Origin: Mycolicibacterium hodleri
GTDB taxonomy: Bacteria; Actinomycetota; Actinomycetes; Mycobacteriales; Mycobacteriaceae
Length of the DNA: 64,000 nt
Reading direction: 5' to 3'
Assembly: GCF_006439015.1 (NCBI RefSeq)
Contig: NZ_RCZG01000027.1
Span: 1-64,000, forward strand
Below are positions 26,548 through 33,492 of this stretch, one piece after another. Numbering within the stretch: the stretch's first letter is position 1; the number at the start of each line of letters is the position of its first letter. Below the pieces are notes generated by a model. It made no database searches. It had not been told where the DNA came from and saw only the letters and a list, made by a program, of their open reading frames with translations. Both the position numbers and the translations under genes were made by a program.

Positions 26548-26931
26548 TTAAGGAATGGCTGGGGCAGGCGGAGCACCGCAGCGATTCTTCAGATCGACGA
26601 GGGGCTGACGAATGCCCGTGAGATCAGCCTTCACGCCTGGGTTCTGGTCCATGTAGGTGGAGACCTGGCTGCGAACCTCGTCGCGCGGCAGACCCTCGAG
26701 GCTGGTGAAGAAGTAGTTCACGTCGGGGTGGCTGAACAGATACGCCGAGGTCGACGCCGAGACACCGGACGCCACGCCCGCGAGATCCGCGGCGGTGCAG
26801 TTCGGGGGGTTCAGGGCTGGATCATCTGCCATGGCAGACGGAAGCGCACCGAACAGCATCGCGCCTGCGATCGCGCCGGCGCCCATGGCACCAGCTACCG
26901 CACGTCGCCCAGCACGGGCCGAGAGCAACAT
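26548..26931 (-). CDS. Haemophore-like secreted protein (Rv0203 family)
   Basis: 127 residues. ATG at 26931 is preceded by AAGGAG at 7-nt spacing, better than an in-frame TTG upstream. The signal peptide ends near PSAMADD. The mature protein has two cysteines (PPNC and NRC) likely forming one disulfide, and Y-x3-H in [11 protein letters not shown], the spacing of the Tyr59/His63 haem ligands of Rv0203. A third His comparable to His89 is not present. Rv0203 captures haem and passes it to MmpL3/MmpL11. Here the gene is directly upstream of a response regulator/kinase pair and near mmpL11. Confidence 0.82.
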   Translation of the reverse strand: MLLSARAGRRAVAGAMGAGAIAGAMLFGALPSAMADDPALNPPNCTAADLAGVASGVSASTSAYLFSHPDVNYFFTSLEGLPRDEVRSQVSTYMDQNPGVKADLTGIRQPLVDLKNRCGAPPAPAIP

Positions 26932-27057
26932 GATCAAGCTCCTTCTTCGAATGTGCAGAGTTCTTCAGGTTTCTTCGGTGACCGCGATCCTGTGCGGTTA
27001 CCGATAACGGAAAGCTAAGCAGAATCGGTGACGACTTTCTTGCCTTGCGGACAAAGA

Positions 27058-27107
27058 GGTGTCTAAAAAGCCGAAAGTACAGTTCACGACCTCCTCGTGA
27101 AGACACC
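27058..27107 (-). terminator. Nested inverted repeats between the two haemophore genes
   Basis: Inner arms TTCACGA (27083-27089) and TCGTGAA (27095-27101) enclose CCTCC. Outer arms GGTGTCT (27058-27064) and AGACACC (27101-27107) also pair, leaving an 18-nt bulge on one side. On the minus strand a TTTTT run follows the inner hairpin within the bulge. This could end or attenuate the upstream haemophore transcript, or be a structured leader of the hemophore-regulator-kinase mRNA. Confidence 0.4.
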
Positions 27108-27123
27108 GGCGAGTCACTGAAAG

Positions 27124-27690
27124 CTACCTGCCAGTGGTCGTCCCAGGCCCCTGGAGGGGTCCGCCGGCAGGCGTGGCCGCTGCGACGGGCGCCGATTGCG
27201 TTACCGGCGCAGTCCCCGGTACCCCCACGTTCTGCACCGCGGAGAGCGCGCCTGGCAAACCCCCGGGCAGAGCACCGGCCTGCCCCTGCGCCCCCTGCAG
27301 CAGACCCAGCACCTGCGGCAGCGTCAACGGCAGCCGACACCGGGCCGAGAGACCCTGCAGCGGGCTCTGCAGCGCCTGCATGTCCTTGGCAGCCTGGGGG
27401 TTCGCGTCGAAGTAGGACTTCAGCGCGCCGAGCGACTGCGGACCGGCCTGCTGCTGCGAGATGGTCGTCAGCGCGGCGTTGGTCTCGGGGTGCGAATCGA
27501 GGTAGGTGCCCGTCGAGGTGGCCACCGAGCCGATCGTCTTGGCGATCTCGCTGGCCGCACATGGGTCCGAGGCGGCAGTCGCCGCGGGGGTCCCGGGCAG
27601 CACCATCGCGGCGACGATCACACCGCCGCCGGCGGAAGCAGCGAACACGCCTGCGAGGTACCGCCTGAGGACGGAAGTGGCGACGGTCAT
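27124..27690 (-). CDS. Haemophore-like secreted protein with Gly/Pro-rich tail
   Basis: 188 residues. ATG at 27690 is preceded by AAGGAG at 6-nt spacing. A signal peptide (GVFAASAGGGVIVAAMVLPG, cleavage near ATAAS) is followed by a haemophore-like domain with two cysteines (SDPC and SARC) and Y-x3-H in TYLDSHPETN. The last 65 residues are Gln/Gly/Ala/Pro-rich low-complexity sequence absent from the other two paralogues. Divergent from mmpL11 across 281 bp. Probably another haem-binding exported protein of the Rv0203 family; the tail might tether it in the cell wall, which is inference. Confidence 0.78.
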   Translation of the reverse strand: MTVATSVLRRYLAGVFAASAGGGVIVAAMVLPGTPAATAASDPCAASEIAKTIGSVATSTGTYLDSHPETNAALTTISQQQAGPQSLGALKSYFDANPQAAKDMQALQSPLQGLSARCRLPLTLPQVLGLLQGAQGQAGALPGGLPGALSAVQNVGVPGTAPVTQSAPVAAATPAGGPLQGPGTTTGR

Positions 27691-27971
27691 GGGTGGCTCC
27701 TTAGGACGTTCACACTCACAAAATGCCTCGTCAACATACGAATCGATGGCATTTGTCATTGTTTGGGATCCCCGACCCGACATCGGTCATGCGCCATCAT
27801 GCCATCGAGAAAGCTTGGCTACAAACCCGCACAGCAAAGATGTAGGTCAGATTCGCGGGCGGCAGGCAGCGATCCACTCCCTCGCGAGGGGACAAAACCC
27901 TACCGCACGCTGAGGTAGGCTCTCGCTACGAAACGCGGGGAGTAAGGCAGGGGTCCGCCATCCAGCAGTTC
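27691..27971. promoter_or_regulatory. Divergent haemophore/mmpL11 promoter region with inverted repeat
   Basis: This is the longest gene-free stretch of the window. Arms AAATGCC (27721-27727) and GGCATTT (27748-27754) form a 7-bp inverted repeat 20 bp apart, close to the haemophore start. No IdeR-type iron box with the TTAGGTTAGGCTAACC pattern was seen. The remainder up to mmpL11 shows no further recognisable element. Confidence 0.4.
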
Positions 27972-30900
27972 ATGTTGCGGTTGAGCAGCAAGCTGCGCCA
28001 ATACCGTTGGGCAGTGTTCGCAGCGTGGCTGCTCCTCTTGGTTCCCTCGCTGTACCTCGCGCTGAACCAGTCGGGCAACCTCACCGGCGGCGGCTTCGAA
28101 GTGGCCGGATCCCAATCGCTGAGCGTCGAGCACGCCATTCAGGATCACTTCCCAGACCAAGGCGCGTCCCCTCTGGCGCTGGTCGCGGCTCCGCGCGCAG
28201 ATGCCTCCTTCGATGACATGAACCAAGCCGTCGCCCAACTCGAGCGCTACGCGGCCGAGGTCCCCAGCGTCAAGGTCGTGCCAAGCCCGCAGCAGCCTCC
28301 GCCCCGGCCGGACCGGCCGTACGTCCTCACCCTGCAGACCGACTTCAACAGCGGCAGTTCCGACCTTGCGAAGCAACTCCGCAAGAAGGTCGGCATCGAC
28401 GGTGACCAACCGGGGCAGATCGAAAACGGACGGGTCAAGCTCTACGTCATCGGCCAGGGTGCCCTCGGTACCGCCGCCAGCGAGGCCACCAAACACGACA
28501 TCGCTCAGGCCGAGAAGTGGAACCTCCCGATCGTGATGGTCGTCCTGCTCGCCGTCTTCGGATCACTTGCCGCAGCCGCGATGCCCTTGGTGCTGGGCAT
28601 TTGCACGGTCGTCGTGACAATGGGGCTCGTCTATCTGCTGTCGATGGTCACGCAGATGTCGGTCTTCGTCACCTCCACCGTGTCGATGTTCGGCATCGCA
28701 CTGGCCGTGGACTACTCCCTCTTCATTCTCATGAGGTTCAGGGAAGAGTTGCGGTCGGGCCGAGATCCCGCGCAGGCGGCCGATGCCGCGATGGCGACCT
28801 CTGGACTCGCCGTGCTGCTCTCGGGCCTCACGGTCATCGCCTCGGTAACCGGCATCTACCTGATCCACACTCCCGTCCTGGCGTCGATGGCGACCGGCGC
28901 GATCCTGGCCGTCGCGGTGGCCGTGCTCACCTCGACGACGCTGATCCCCGCGGTCCTCGCGACGGTCGGCAAGGCAGCGTCCAAACGCTCGTCGTGGCTG
29001 CACGTCTCACGCCGGCCCGAGACGACCCAGTCGAGGTTCTGGACCCGTTGGGTGGGTTGGGTCATGCGACGGCAGTGGATCTCCGCGCTCGGCGCAACTT
29101 TGGTGCTGATCGTGCTGGCCACCCCTGCCTTCGCCATGACGCTGGGCAACAGCCTGCAACGTCAATTCGAACCCACCCACGAGATTCGGGGCGGCATCGC
29201 TGCGGCTGCGCAGGCACTCGGTCCGGGCGCGCTCGGCCCCATTCGCGTCTTGGTCACCTTCCCCGACGGCGACGCGAACGGATTTCAGAACACCGGCGCA
29301 CTGGACGCGGTGCAAAGGAAGATTGGCCAGGGGCCCGACGTGGCGACGGTGTCAGCCCCGGTCTTCGCCAACGACAACCACAGCGCGTTGCTGTCGGCAG
29401 TGCTGTCGATCGACCCGGAGGATCCAGCGGCGCGCGACACCGTCGACTGGTTGCGTTCCGAGTTGCCACGCGCCGCCCCGGGCTCCCCTGCCGTGATCAA
29501 CGTCGGCGGTCCCACAGCCCTGCTCAAGGACTTCGACCACCGCGTCGCCGCGACTCAGCCGATGGTCTTCGTATTCGTCGCGTTCATCGCGTTCGTGATG
29601 CTGCTGATCTCGATCCGCTCGGTCTTCCTGGCGTTCAAGGGCGTGCTGATGACGTGCCTGTCCGTAGCGGCGGCCTACGGCAGCCTCGTCGTCGTCTTCA
29701 AGTGGGGTTGGCTCGAGGCGTTGGGGTTCGAGCCCCTCGGGTCACTGGACAGCACCATCCCGCCCCTCGTACTGGCGATGACCTTCGGGTTGTCGATGGA
29801 CTACGAGATCTTCCTGCTCACCCGGATTCGCGAGCGCTTCCTGCAAACGAACAACACCCGTGACGCCGTCGCATACGGCGTCAGCACGAGCGCGCGCACG
29901 ATCACCAGTGCGGCGCTGATCATGATCGCGGTGTTCGTCGGATTCGCCTTCGCGGGCATGCCACTGGTGGCTCAACTGGGCGTGGCGTGCGCCGTCGCGA
30001 TCGCCGTGGACGCGACGATCGTCCGCCTCGTGCTTGTGCCCGCCCTGATGGCCATGTTCGCGCAGTGGAACTGGTGGCTGCCCGGGTGGCTCGATCGGAT
30101 TCTGCCGTCGGTGGACTTCGAGAAGCCGCTACCCAAGGCCGACATCGGCGACCTCGTCGTCATCCCGGAGGACATCTCCACGATGGGGCCGTCGGGCGCC
30201 GACATCCGCAACGTCGTCAAGTCCGCGGCGAAGCTCAAGACGCTGGCACCACAGACCATCACCGTCGCTGACCCGCTGGCGTTCAGCGGCTGCCTGCCGC
30301 TCGGCCCGCACGTGAAGGGTGGCGACGAACCGCTGGCCGCATTGCGACCCGGCGGCGGGCAGGAGCGGAGCGACACGGGGAGGACCGGCGACACGCTCCG
30401 CCTCAACGGCATCAACCACCGAAGGTGGGGCGAGCCGAACGGCAAGAACGGCGGGGGGGCTTCGGGGGTTACCGGCGGTCGATACTTCCCCCGCCGGCCC
30501 GTCCATCCGGTGACGATGTGGCGCGGCAGGCTCGCGGTGGCCCTTGATGCGCTGGCCACGGCGGCCGACGCAGACCCTCCCACGGTGCGACGGCTGAGCC
30601 CCATGGAGACCACGAACGTGCTGCTGCCGACCGGCGACCGCTTGCAGATTCCCACCGGCGCCGAGACCCTGCGCCTGAAGAGTTACCTGATCATGTGTCG
30701 CAACAGCGCCAGGGACTATGCAGAGTTTGCCGATCTGGTCGAGTCCATGGAGACTCAGGTTGCGGCAGGGGTGCTGGCCGGAATGGACCGGTATTACTCT
30801 GGAGAACGGTTGAGAAGCCAGTGGGTGGCGACGCAACTCGTACGGCGGCTCGCCGACCCACACCCGTCCGACGATGACGAAGAATGGATGGGCCCCGAGT

Positions 30901-30974
30901 CGGAGTCTGACTGGGCACACGTGAGGCAGCGCTGCCTATCGGTGGCAGTTGCGATGTTGGAGGAGGCGAGGTGA
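27972..30974 (+). CDS. mmpL11: MmpL11, RND-family lipid exporter
   Basis: 1000 residues. MmpL11 exports mycolic-ester wax and very-long-chain triacylglycerol to the cell surface and has been linked to haem uptake with Rv0203. TM1 is YRWAVFAAWLLLLVPSLYLAL, followed by a porter domain and two bundles of membrane helices. The proton-relay pairs are D247-Y (AVDYSLFILMRFREEL) and D610-Y (SMDYEIFLLTRIRERF). The C-terminal cytoplasmic domain (about 715-1000) is large and contains a dispersed-repeat peptide GGGQERSDTG at about 795. ATG at 27972; the ribosome site is weak. The stop overlaps the Rv0201c-like start (GTGA). Confidence 0.95.
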   Translation: MLRLSSKLRQYRWAVFAAWLLLLVPSLYLALNQSGNLTGGGFEVAGSQSLSVEHAIQDHFPDQGASPLALVAAPRADASFDDMNQAVAQLERYAAEVPSVKVVPSPQQPPPRPDRPYVLTLQTDFNSGSSDLAKQLRKKVGIDGDQPGQIENGRVKLYVIGQGALGTAASEATKHDIAQAEKWNLPIVMVVLLAVFGSLAAAAMPLVLGICTVVVTMGLVYLLSMVTQMSVFVTSTVSMFGIALAVDYSLFILMRFREELRSGRDPAQAADAAMATSGLAVLLSGLTVIASVTGIYLIHTPVLASMATGAILAVAVAVLTSTTLIPAVLATVGKAASKRSSWLHVSRRPETTQSRFWTRWVGWVMRRQWISALGATLVLIVLATPAFAMTLGNSLQRQFEPTHEIRGGIAAAAQALGPGALGPIRVLVTFPDGDANGFQNTGALDAVQRKIGQGPDVATVSAPVFANDNHSALLSAVLSIDPEDPAARDTVDWLRSELPRAAPGSPAVINVGGPTALLKDFDHRVAATQPMVFVFVAFIAFVMLLISIRSVFLAFKGVLMTCLSVAAAYGSLVVVFKWGWLEALGFEPLGSLDSTIPPLVLAMTFGLSMDYEIFLLTRIRERFLQTNNTRDAVAYGVSTSARTITSAALIMIAVFVGFAFAGMPLVAQLGVACAVAIAVDATIVRLVLVPALMAMFAQWNWWLPGWLDRILPSVDFEKPLPKADIGDLVVIPEDISTMGPSGADIRNVVKSAAKLKTLAPQTITVADPLAFSGCLPLGPHVKGGDEPLAALRPGGGQERSDTGRTGDTLRLNGINHRRWGEPNGKNGGGASGVTGGRYFPRRPVHPVTMWRGRLAVALDALATAADADPPTVRRLSPMETTNVLLPTGDRLQIPTGAETLRLKSYLIMCRNSARDYAEFADLVESMETQVAAGVLAGMDRYYSGERLRSQWVATQLVRRLADPHPSDDDEEWMGPESESDWAHVRQRCLSVAVAMLEEAR
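30354..30381 (+). repeat. Dispersed repeat inside the mmpL11 tail
   Basis: GCGGGCAGGAGCGGAGCGAC followed by ACGGGGA closely matches the core of the 36-bp tandem unit at 21707-21775. It is translated in frame as GGGQERSDTG within a low-complexity stretch of the MmpL11 C-terminal domain. Confidence 0.6.
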
Positions 30975-31483
30975 CGTTGACGACGGACGCGCGTGGCGAC
31001 GCCGCCGGGCGTCCCCGCCCTGCAGCGGCGGCAGCGCGGAGACGTCCAGCCGTCGACCAGCGGCCGGTGGAGTTCTGGCCTACGTCGGCCATCCGCGCTG
31101 CGCTCGAGACCGACGATCTCGCGGTGTGGCAGCGCATCGTCGTGGCGATCAAACGCGACCCGTACGGAAGGACCGCCCGGCAGGTCGAAGAGGTGCTGGG
31201 GACCGAACCGCCGTACGGCGTGTCGAAGGCGTTGGACGAGGTGCTTAATCGCACCCGCGCACTTCTCGAGGCGAACGAGTGCGCGGAGGTGGCCCGCCAC
31301 GTCCACTTGCTCATCGAGCGCTCCGGTCTCGGGCACGACGAATTCGCATCGCGCATAGGGATACCCGTAGACGAGTTCGCCGACTACCTCCAGGGCCGCA
31401 CCAGCCCGTCGGCATCACTGATGATCAGGATGCGCCGGTTGTCCGACCGCTTCGCCAAGATGCGCGACGGTCGGCCCGGCTGA
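30971..31483 (+). CDS. Rv0201c-like helix-turn-helix protein
   Basis: 170 residues from a GTG overlapping the mmpL11 stop. The first 35 residues are Ala/Arg/Pro-rich. The middle (about 40-100) is helical with RDPYGRTARQVEEVLG. The C-terminal part resembles an XRE-type helix-turn-helix: LLIERSGLGHDEFASRIGIPVDEFADYLQGRTSPSASL, with the usual PSASLMIRMRRLS closing helix. Translational coupling to mmpL11 suggests a regulator or partner of that transporter; direct evidence is lacking. Confidence 0.65.
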   Translation: MTLTTDARGDAAGRPRPAAAAARRRPAVDQRPVEFWPTSAIRAALETDDLAVWQRIVVAIKRDPYGRTARQVEEVLGTEPPYGVSKALDEVLNRTRALLEANECAEVARHVHLLIERSGLGHDEFASRIGIPVDEFADYLQGRTSPSASLMIRMRRLSDRFAKMRDGRPG

Positions 31484-31496
31484 CGGCGAGCACGCT

Positions 31497-32189
31497 GTGC
31501 CCACCAGCTTCGTGCTGATCCCCGGGGCAGGCGGCAGCGCGTGGTTTTGGCACCGCGTGGTCCCGCTTCTGATCGCCTCGGGTGCCGATGCCATCGCCGT
31601 CGAACTACCCGCCGCCGACGATGCCGCGGACTTGAACACTTACGCCGACGTGGTCTGCCGCGCCGTGTCCGACGTGACTGGCCCACTCGTCGTCGTCGGC
31701 CAGTCGATGGGCGCCTTCACCGCACCGATCGTGGCGACCCGGGTGCCGACGTCGGCCCTCGTTCTGGTCAATCCGATGGTGCCCACCGTCGGCGAGTCGC
31801 CGGGGGCTTGGTGGACGGCGACGGGGCAGGCCGCCGCGCGATCAGCGTACTTTTCCCGGATCGGGTTGGGAGACAGGGCATTCGATCCGGTCGAGGACTT
31901 CTTCCACGACGTTCCCGCCGCGATCCGCGCCGAGGCGTTCAGCCAACCCGAGCCGCAGCAGTCCGACACGCCGTTCGAACGGGTCTGGCCGCTGACGTGC
32001 TGGCCGGACGTCCCGACACGGGTGGTGCAAGGTACCGACGATCGCTTGTTCCCACTTGAGTTCCAACGCCGCGTCGTGCGCGAGCGACTGGGAATCGACG
32101 TCGAGGCGATGCCCGGCGGACATCTGATGGCGTTGAGCCACCCTGAGGAACTCGCGGCGCTGCTACTTGGGTCGATCACCGTGAGTTGA
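31497..32189 (+). CDS. Alpha/beta hydrolase
   Basis: 230 residues. The N-terminus FVLIPGAGGSAWFWHRVVPLL supplies the oxyanion region. VVVGQSMGAF is the nucleophile elbow with S70; RVVQGTDDRLFP carries the acid Asp and EAMPGGHLMALSHPEEL the catalytic His. It is close to small esterase/salicylate-esterase-like hydrolases. GTG start 13 bp after the Rv0201c-like stop. Its end overlaps the convergent Rv0200-like gene by 14 bp. The substrate is unknown; there is no signal peptide. Confidence 0.85.
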   Translation: MPTSFVLIPGAGGSAWFWHRVVPLLIASGADAIAVELPAADDAADLNTYADVVCRAVSDVTGPLVVVGQSMGAFTAPIVATRVPTSALVLVNPMVPTVGESPGAWWTATGQAAARSAYFSRIGLGDRAFDPVEDFFHDVPAAIRAEAFSQPEPQQSDTPFERVWPLTCWPDVPTRVVQGTDDRLFPLEFQRRVVRERLGIDVEAMPGGHLMALSHPEELAALLLGSITVS

Positions 32190-32865
32190 TGGGCGCAAGA
32201 TCGTCGACCAGCCAGTGCCCATCCTGTTTCAGCAGCGAAACTCGCAGTGGCAGGGGCACGTTCGCTGGTTTCGCTCCTGGCGCGTTCTGCGTACCGCGCA
32301 TGATGACCGCGACGACCGCGACGTCCGGACCGATGGCCTCCACGCCCGCCGATACCGTGCTGGCCTGAACGGTGAGCCCCTTGCTCGTCAAATCCTTTGA
32401 CATGGACTCGAATTCGCCGCGGAAGCCGTCGGCCCCGCGCTGCGTCATCATGGCGGTCAACCGGTCCAGGTTGGCGCTCGGACTCTGCGGGGTGAACGTC
32501 GCCGATGCCTCTGCAGCACTGCTGGCGATCCCCACCACCTCGGTGATGTCGCGATGCATCTGCGCCTCGGGTGCAGTCCACCGCGTGTAGCCGACCACAA
32601 CGGCTGCGGCCAAGGCGACGGTGGTCAGACCCACCACCGCCAGCCGCAGACCCGGCCCGTCGTCGTCGGTGCCGACGGTGACGCCGTCGCGTCTGAACAA
32701 CACGGCGTTGACCAAAATCGCCTGCACGATCAGCAGACACAGCACCGAGCACACCGACACCCACCAGAGCGGCCATGTCAACGCGACACCCACATAGGCC
32801 AGCGCCAGAATCGCACCGATCGGGGCCAGCGCGTCGAACGCCAGCACCCTCAAGCGGTTCCTCAT
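32176..32865 (-). CDS. Rv0200-like membrane protein (Mce-associated type)
   Basis: 229 residues. Two or three N-terminal membrane segments (IGAILALAYVGVALTWPLWWVSV, LLIVQAILVNAVL and LAVVGLTTVALAAAVVVGY) precede an exported domain of about 120 residues. SKDLTSKGLTVQASTVSAGVEAIGPDVAVVAVIMRGTQNA and PLRVSLLKQDGHWLVDDL are typical of Mce-associated/SnoaL-like membrane proteins. It overlaps the Rv0199-like gene by 4 bp (ATGA) and is translated after it. Such pairs are thought to support Mce lipid importers, but no mce genes are in this window. Confidence 0.78.
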   Translation of the reverse strand: MRNRLRVLAFDALAPIGAILALAYVGVALTWPLWWVSVCSVLCLLIVQAILVNAVLFRRDGVTVGTDDDGPGLRLAVVGLTTVALAAAVVVGYTRWTAPEAQMHRDITEVVGIASSAAEASATFTPQSPSANLDRLTAMMTQRGADGFRGEFESMSKDLTSKGLTVQASTVSAGVEAIGPDVAVVAVIMRGTQNAPGAKPANVPLPLRVSLLKQDGHWLVDDLAPINSR

Positions 32866-33452
32866 CGAATGGTCTCCAACCGCGAGACCAACAGCTTGTC
32901 GTCGACGTCGGACACCGCGAGCCTCAGCGTCCAGTGCACGGTCAGCGGCTTGGCGCCCGCGTTCTGGCTGACGGACGTGGCGACCACGATGACGTTGTCG
33001 GTGCGCGACGACACGGTCGCCAGCTCGGGCTGTGGCACCGGTGGCAGGCCGGCGTCACCGGGTGCCGCGTGGTAGACCGACTCGATTGCCACGGATTCCA
33101 CCTGGCCCACGGTCTGAGACTGCAACTTCTGCACAACCTGGCTGAACGGCTCGACTGCGGTCTCGAAGTTCGCGTTGAGCTGACCGACGGTGCCGTCGTG
33201 CAGGGTCTGCATGCTCTGGGTGACGGTGCCCGAGTTCATGTTGATCAAGACGCCGGTCCAGTCGGCGGCCGCCTGAAGCACGCGGGTCTGGTAGGCGCGA
33301 TCGTCGACGTCGTGGCGGTGGCCGTTCCACAGAAGCACCGCCAGAAATACCGCGGCCACGGAGATGACGCCGAGCACCGCGGAGCCGATGCCGAACCCGG
33401 TCATGCCGCCGCTGCCCGCCTGCGTGCGCTCGTCATCGAGCTCGTCTGGCAT
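32862..33452 (-). CDS. Rv0199-like Mce-associated membrane protein
   Basis: 196 residues. A charged 25-residue N-terminus, one membrane segment (IGSAVLGVISVAAVFLAVLLW) and an exported domain with helical VLQAAADWTGVLINMNSG, VQKLQSQTVGQVESVAIESV and NVIVVATSVSQNAGAKPL. This is the Mce-associated membrane protein layout. ATG at 33452 is supported by TACCCT 7 nt upstream, indicating leaderless transcription. It lies 40 bp from the divergent zmp1 and is coupled to the Rv0200-like gene. Confidence 0.8.
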   Translation of the reverse strand: MPDELDDERTQAGSGGMTGFGIGSAVLGVISVAAVFLAVLLWNGHRHDVDDRAYQTRVLQAAADWTGVLINMNSGTVTQSMQTLHDGTVGQLNANFETAVEPFSQVVQKLQSQTVGQVESVAIESVYHAAPGDAGLPPVPQPELATVSSRTDNVIVVATSVSQNAGAKPLTVHWTLRLAVSDVDDKLLVSRLETIR

Positions 33453-33459
33453 GGCCGTG

Positions 33460-33465
33460 AGGGTA
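33460..33465 (-). promoter_or_regulatory. -10 hexamer TACCCT of a probable leaderless mRNA
   Basis: On the minus strand TACCCT is followed by 7 nt and the ATG at 33452, fitting leaderless transcription of the Rv0199-like/Rv0200-like pair. Confidence 0.5.
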
Positions 33466-33492
33466 CCCGGCGGCAACTGGCAGGATGGTGGG

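Noticed and set aside
27691-27971. IdeR iron box between the haemophore and mmpL11
   Set aside because: No sequence resembling TTAGGTTAGGCTAACC was found in either strand.
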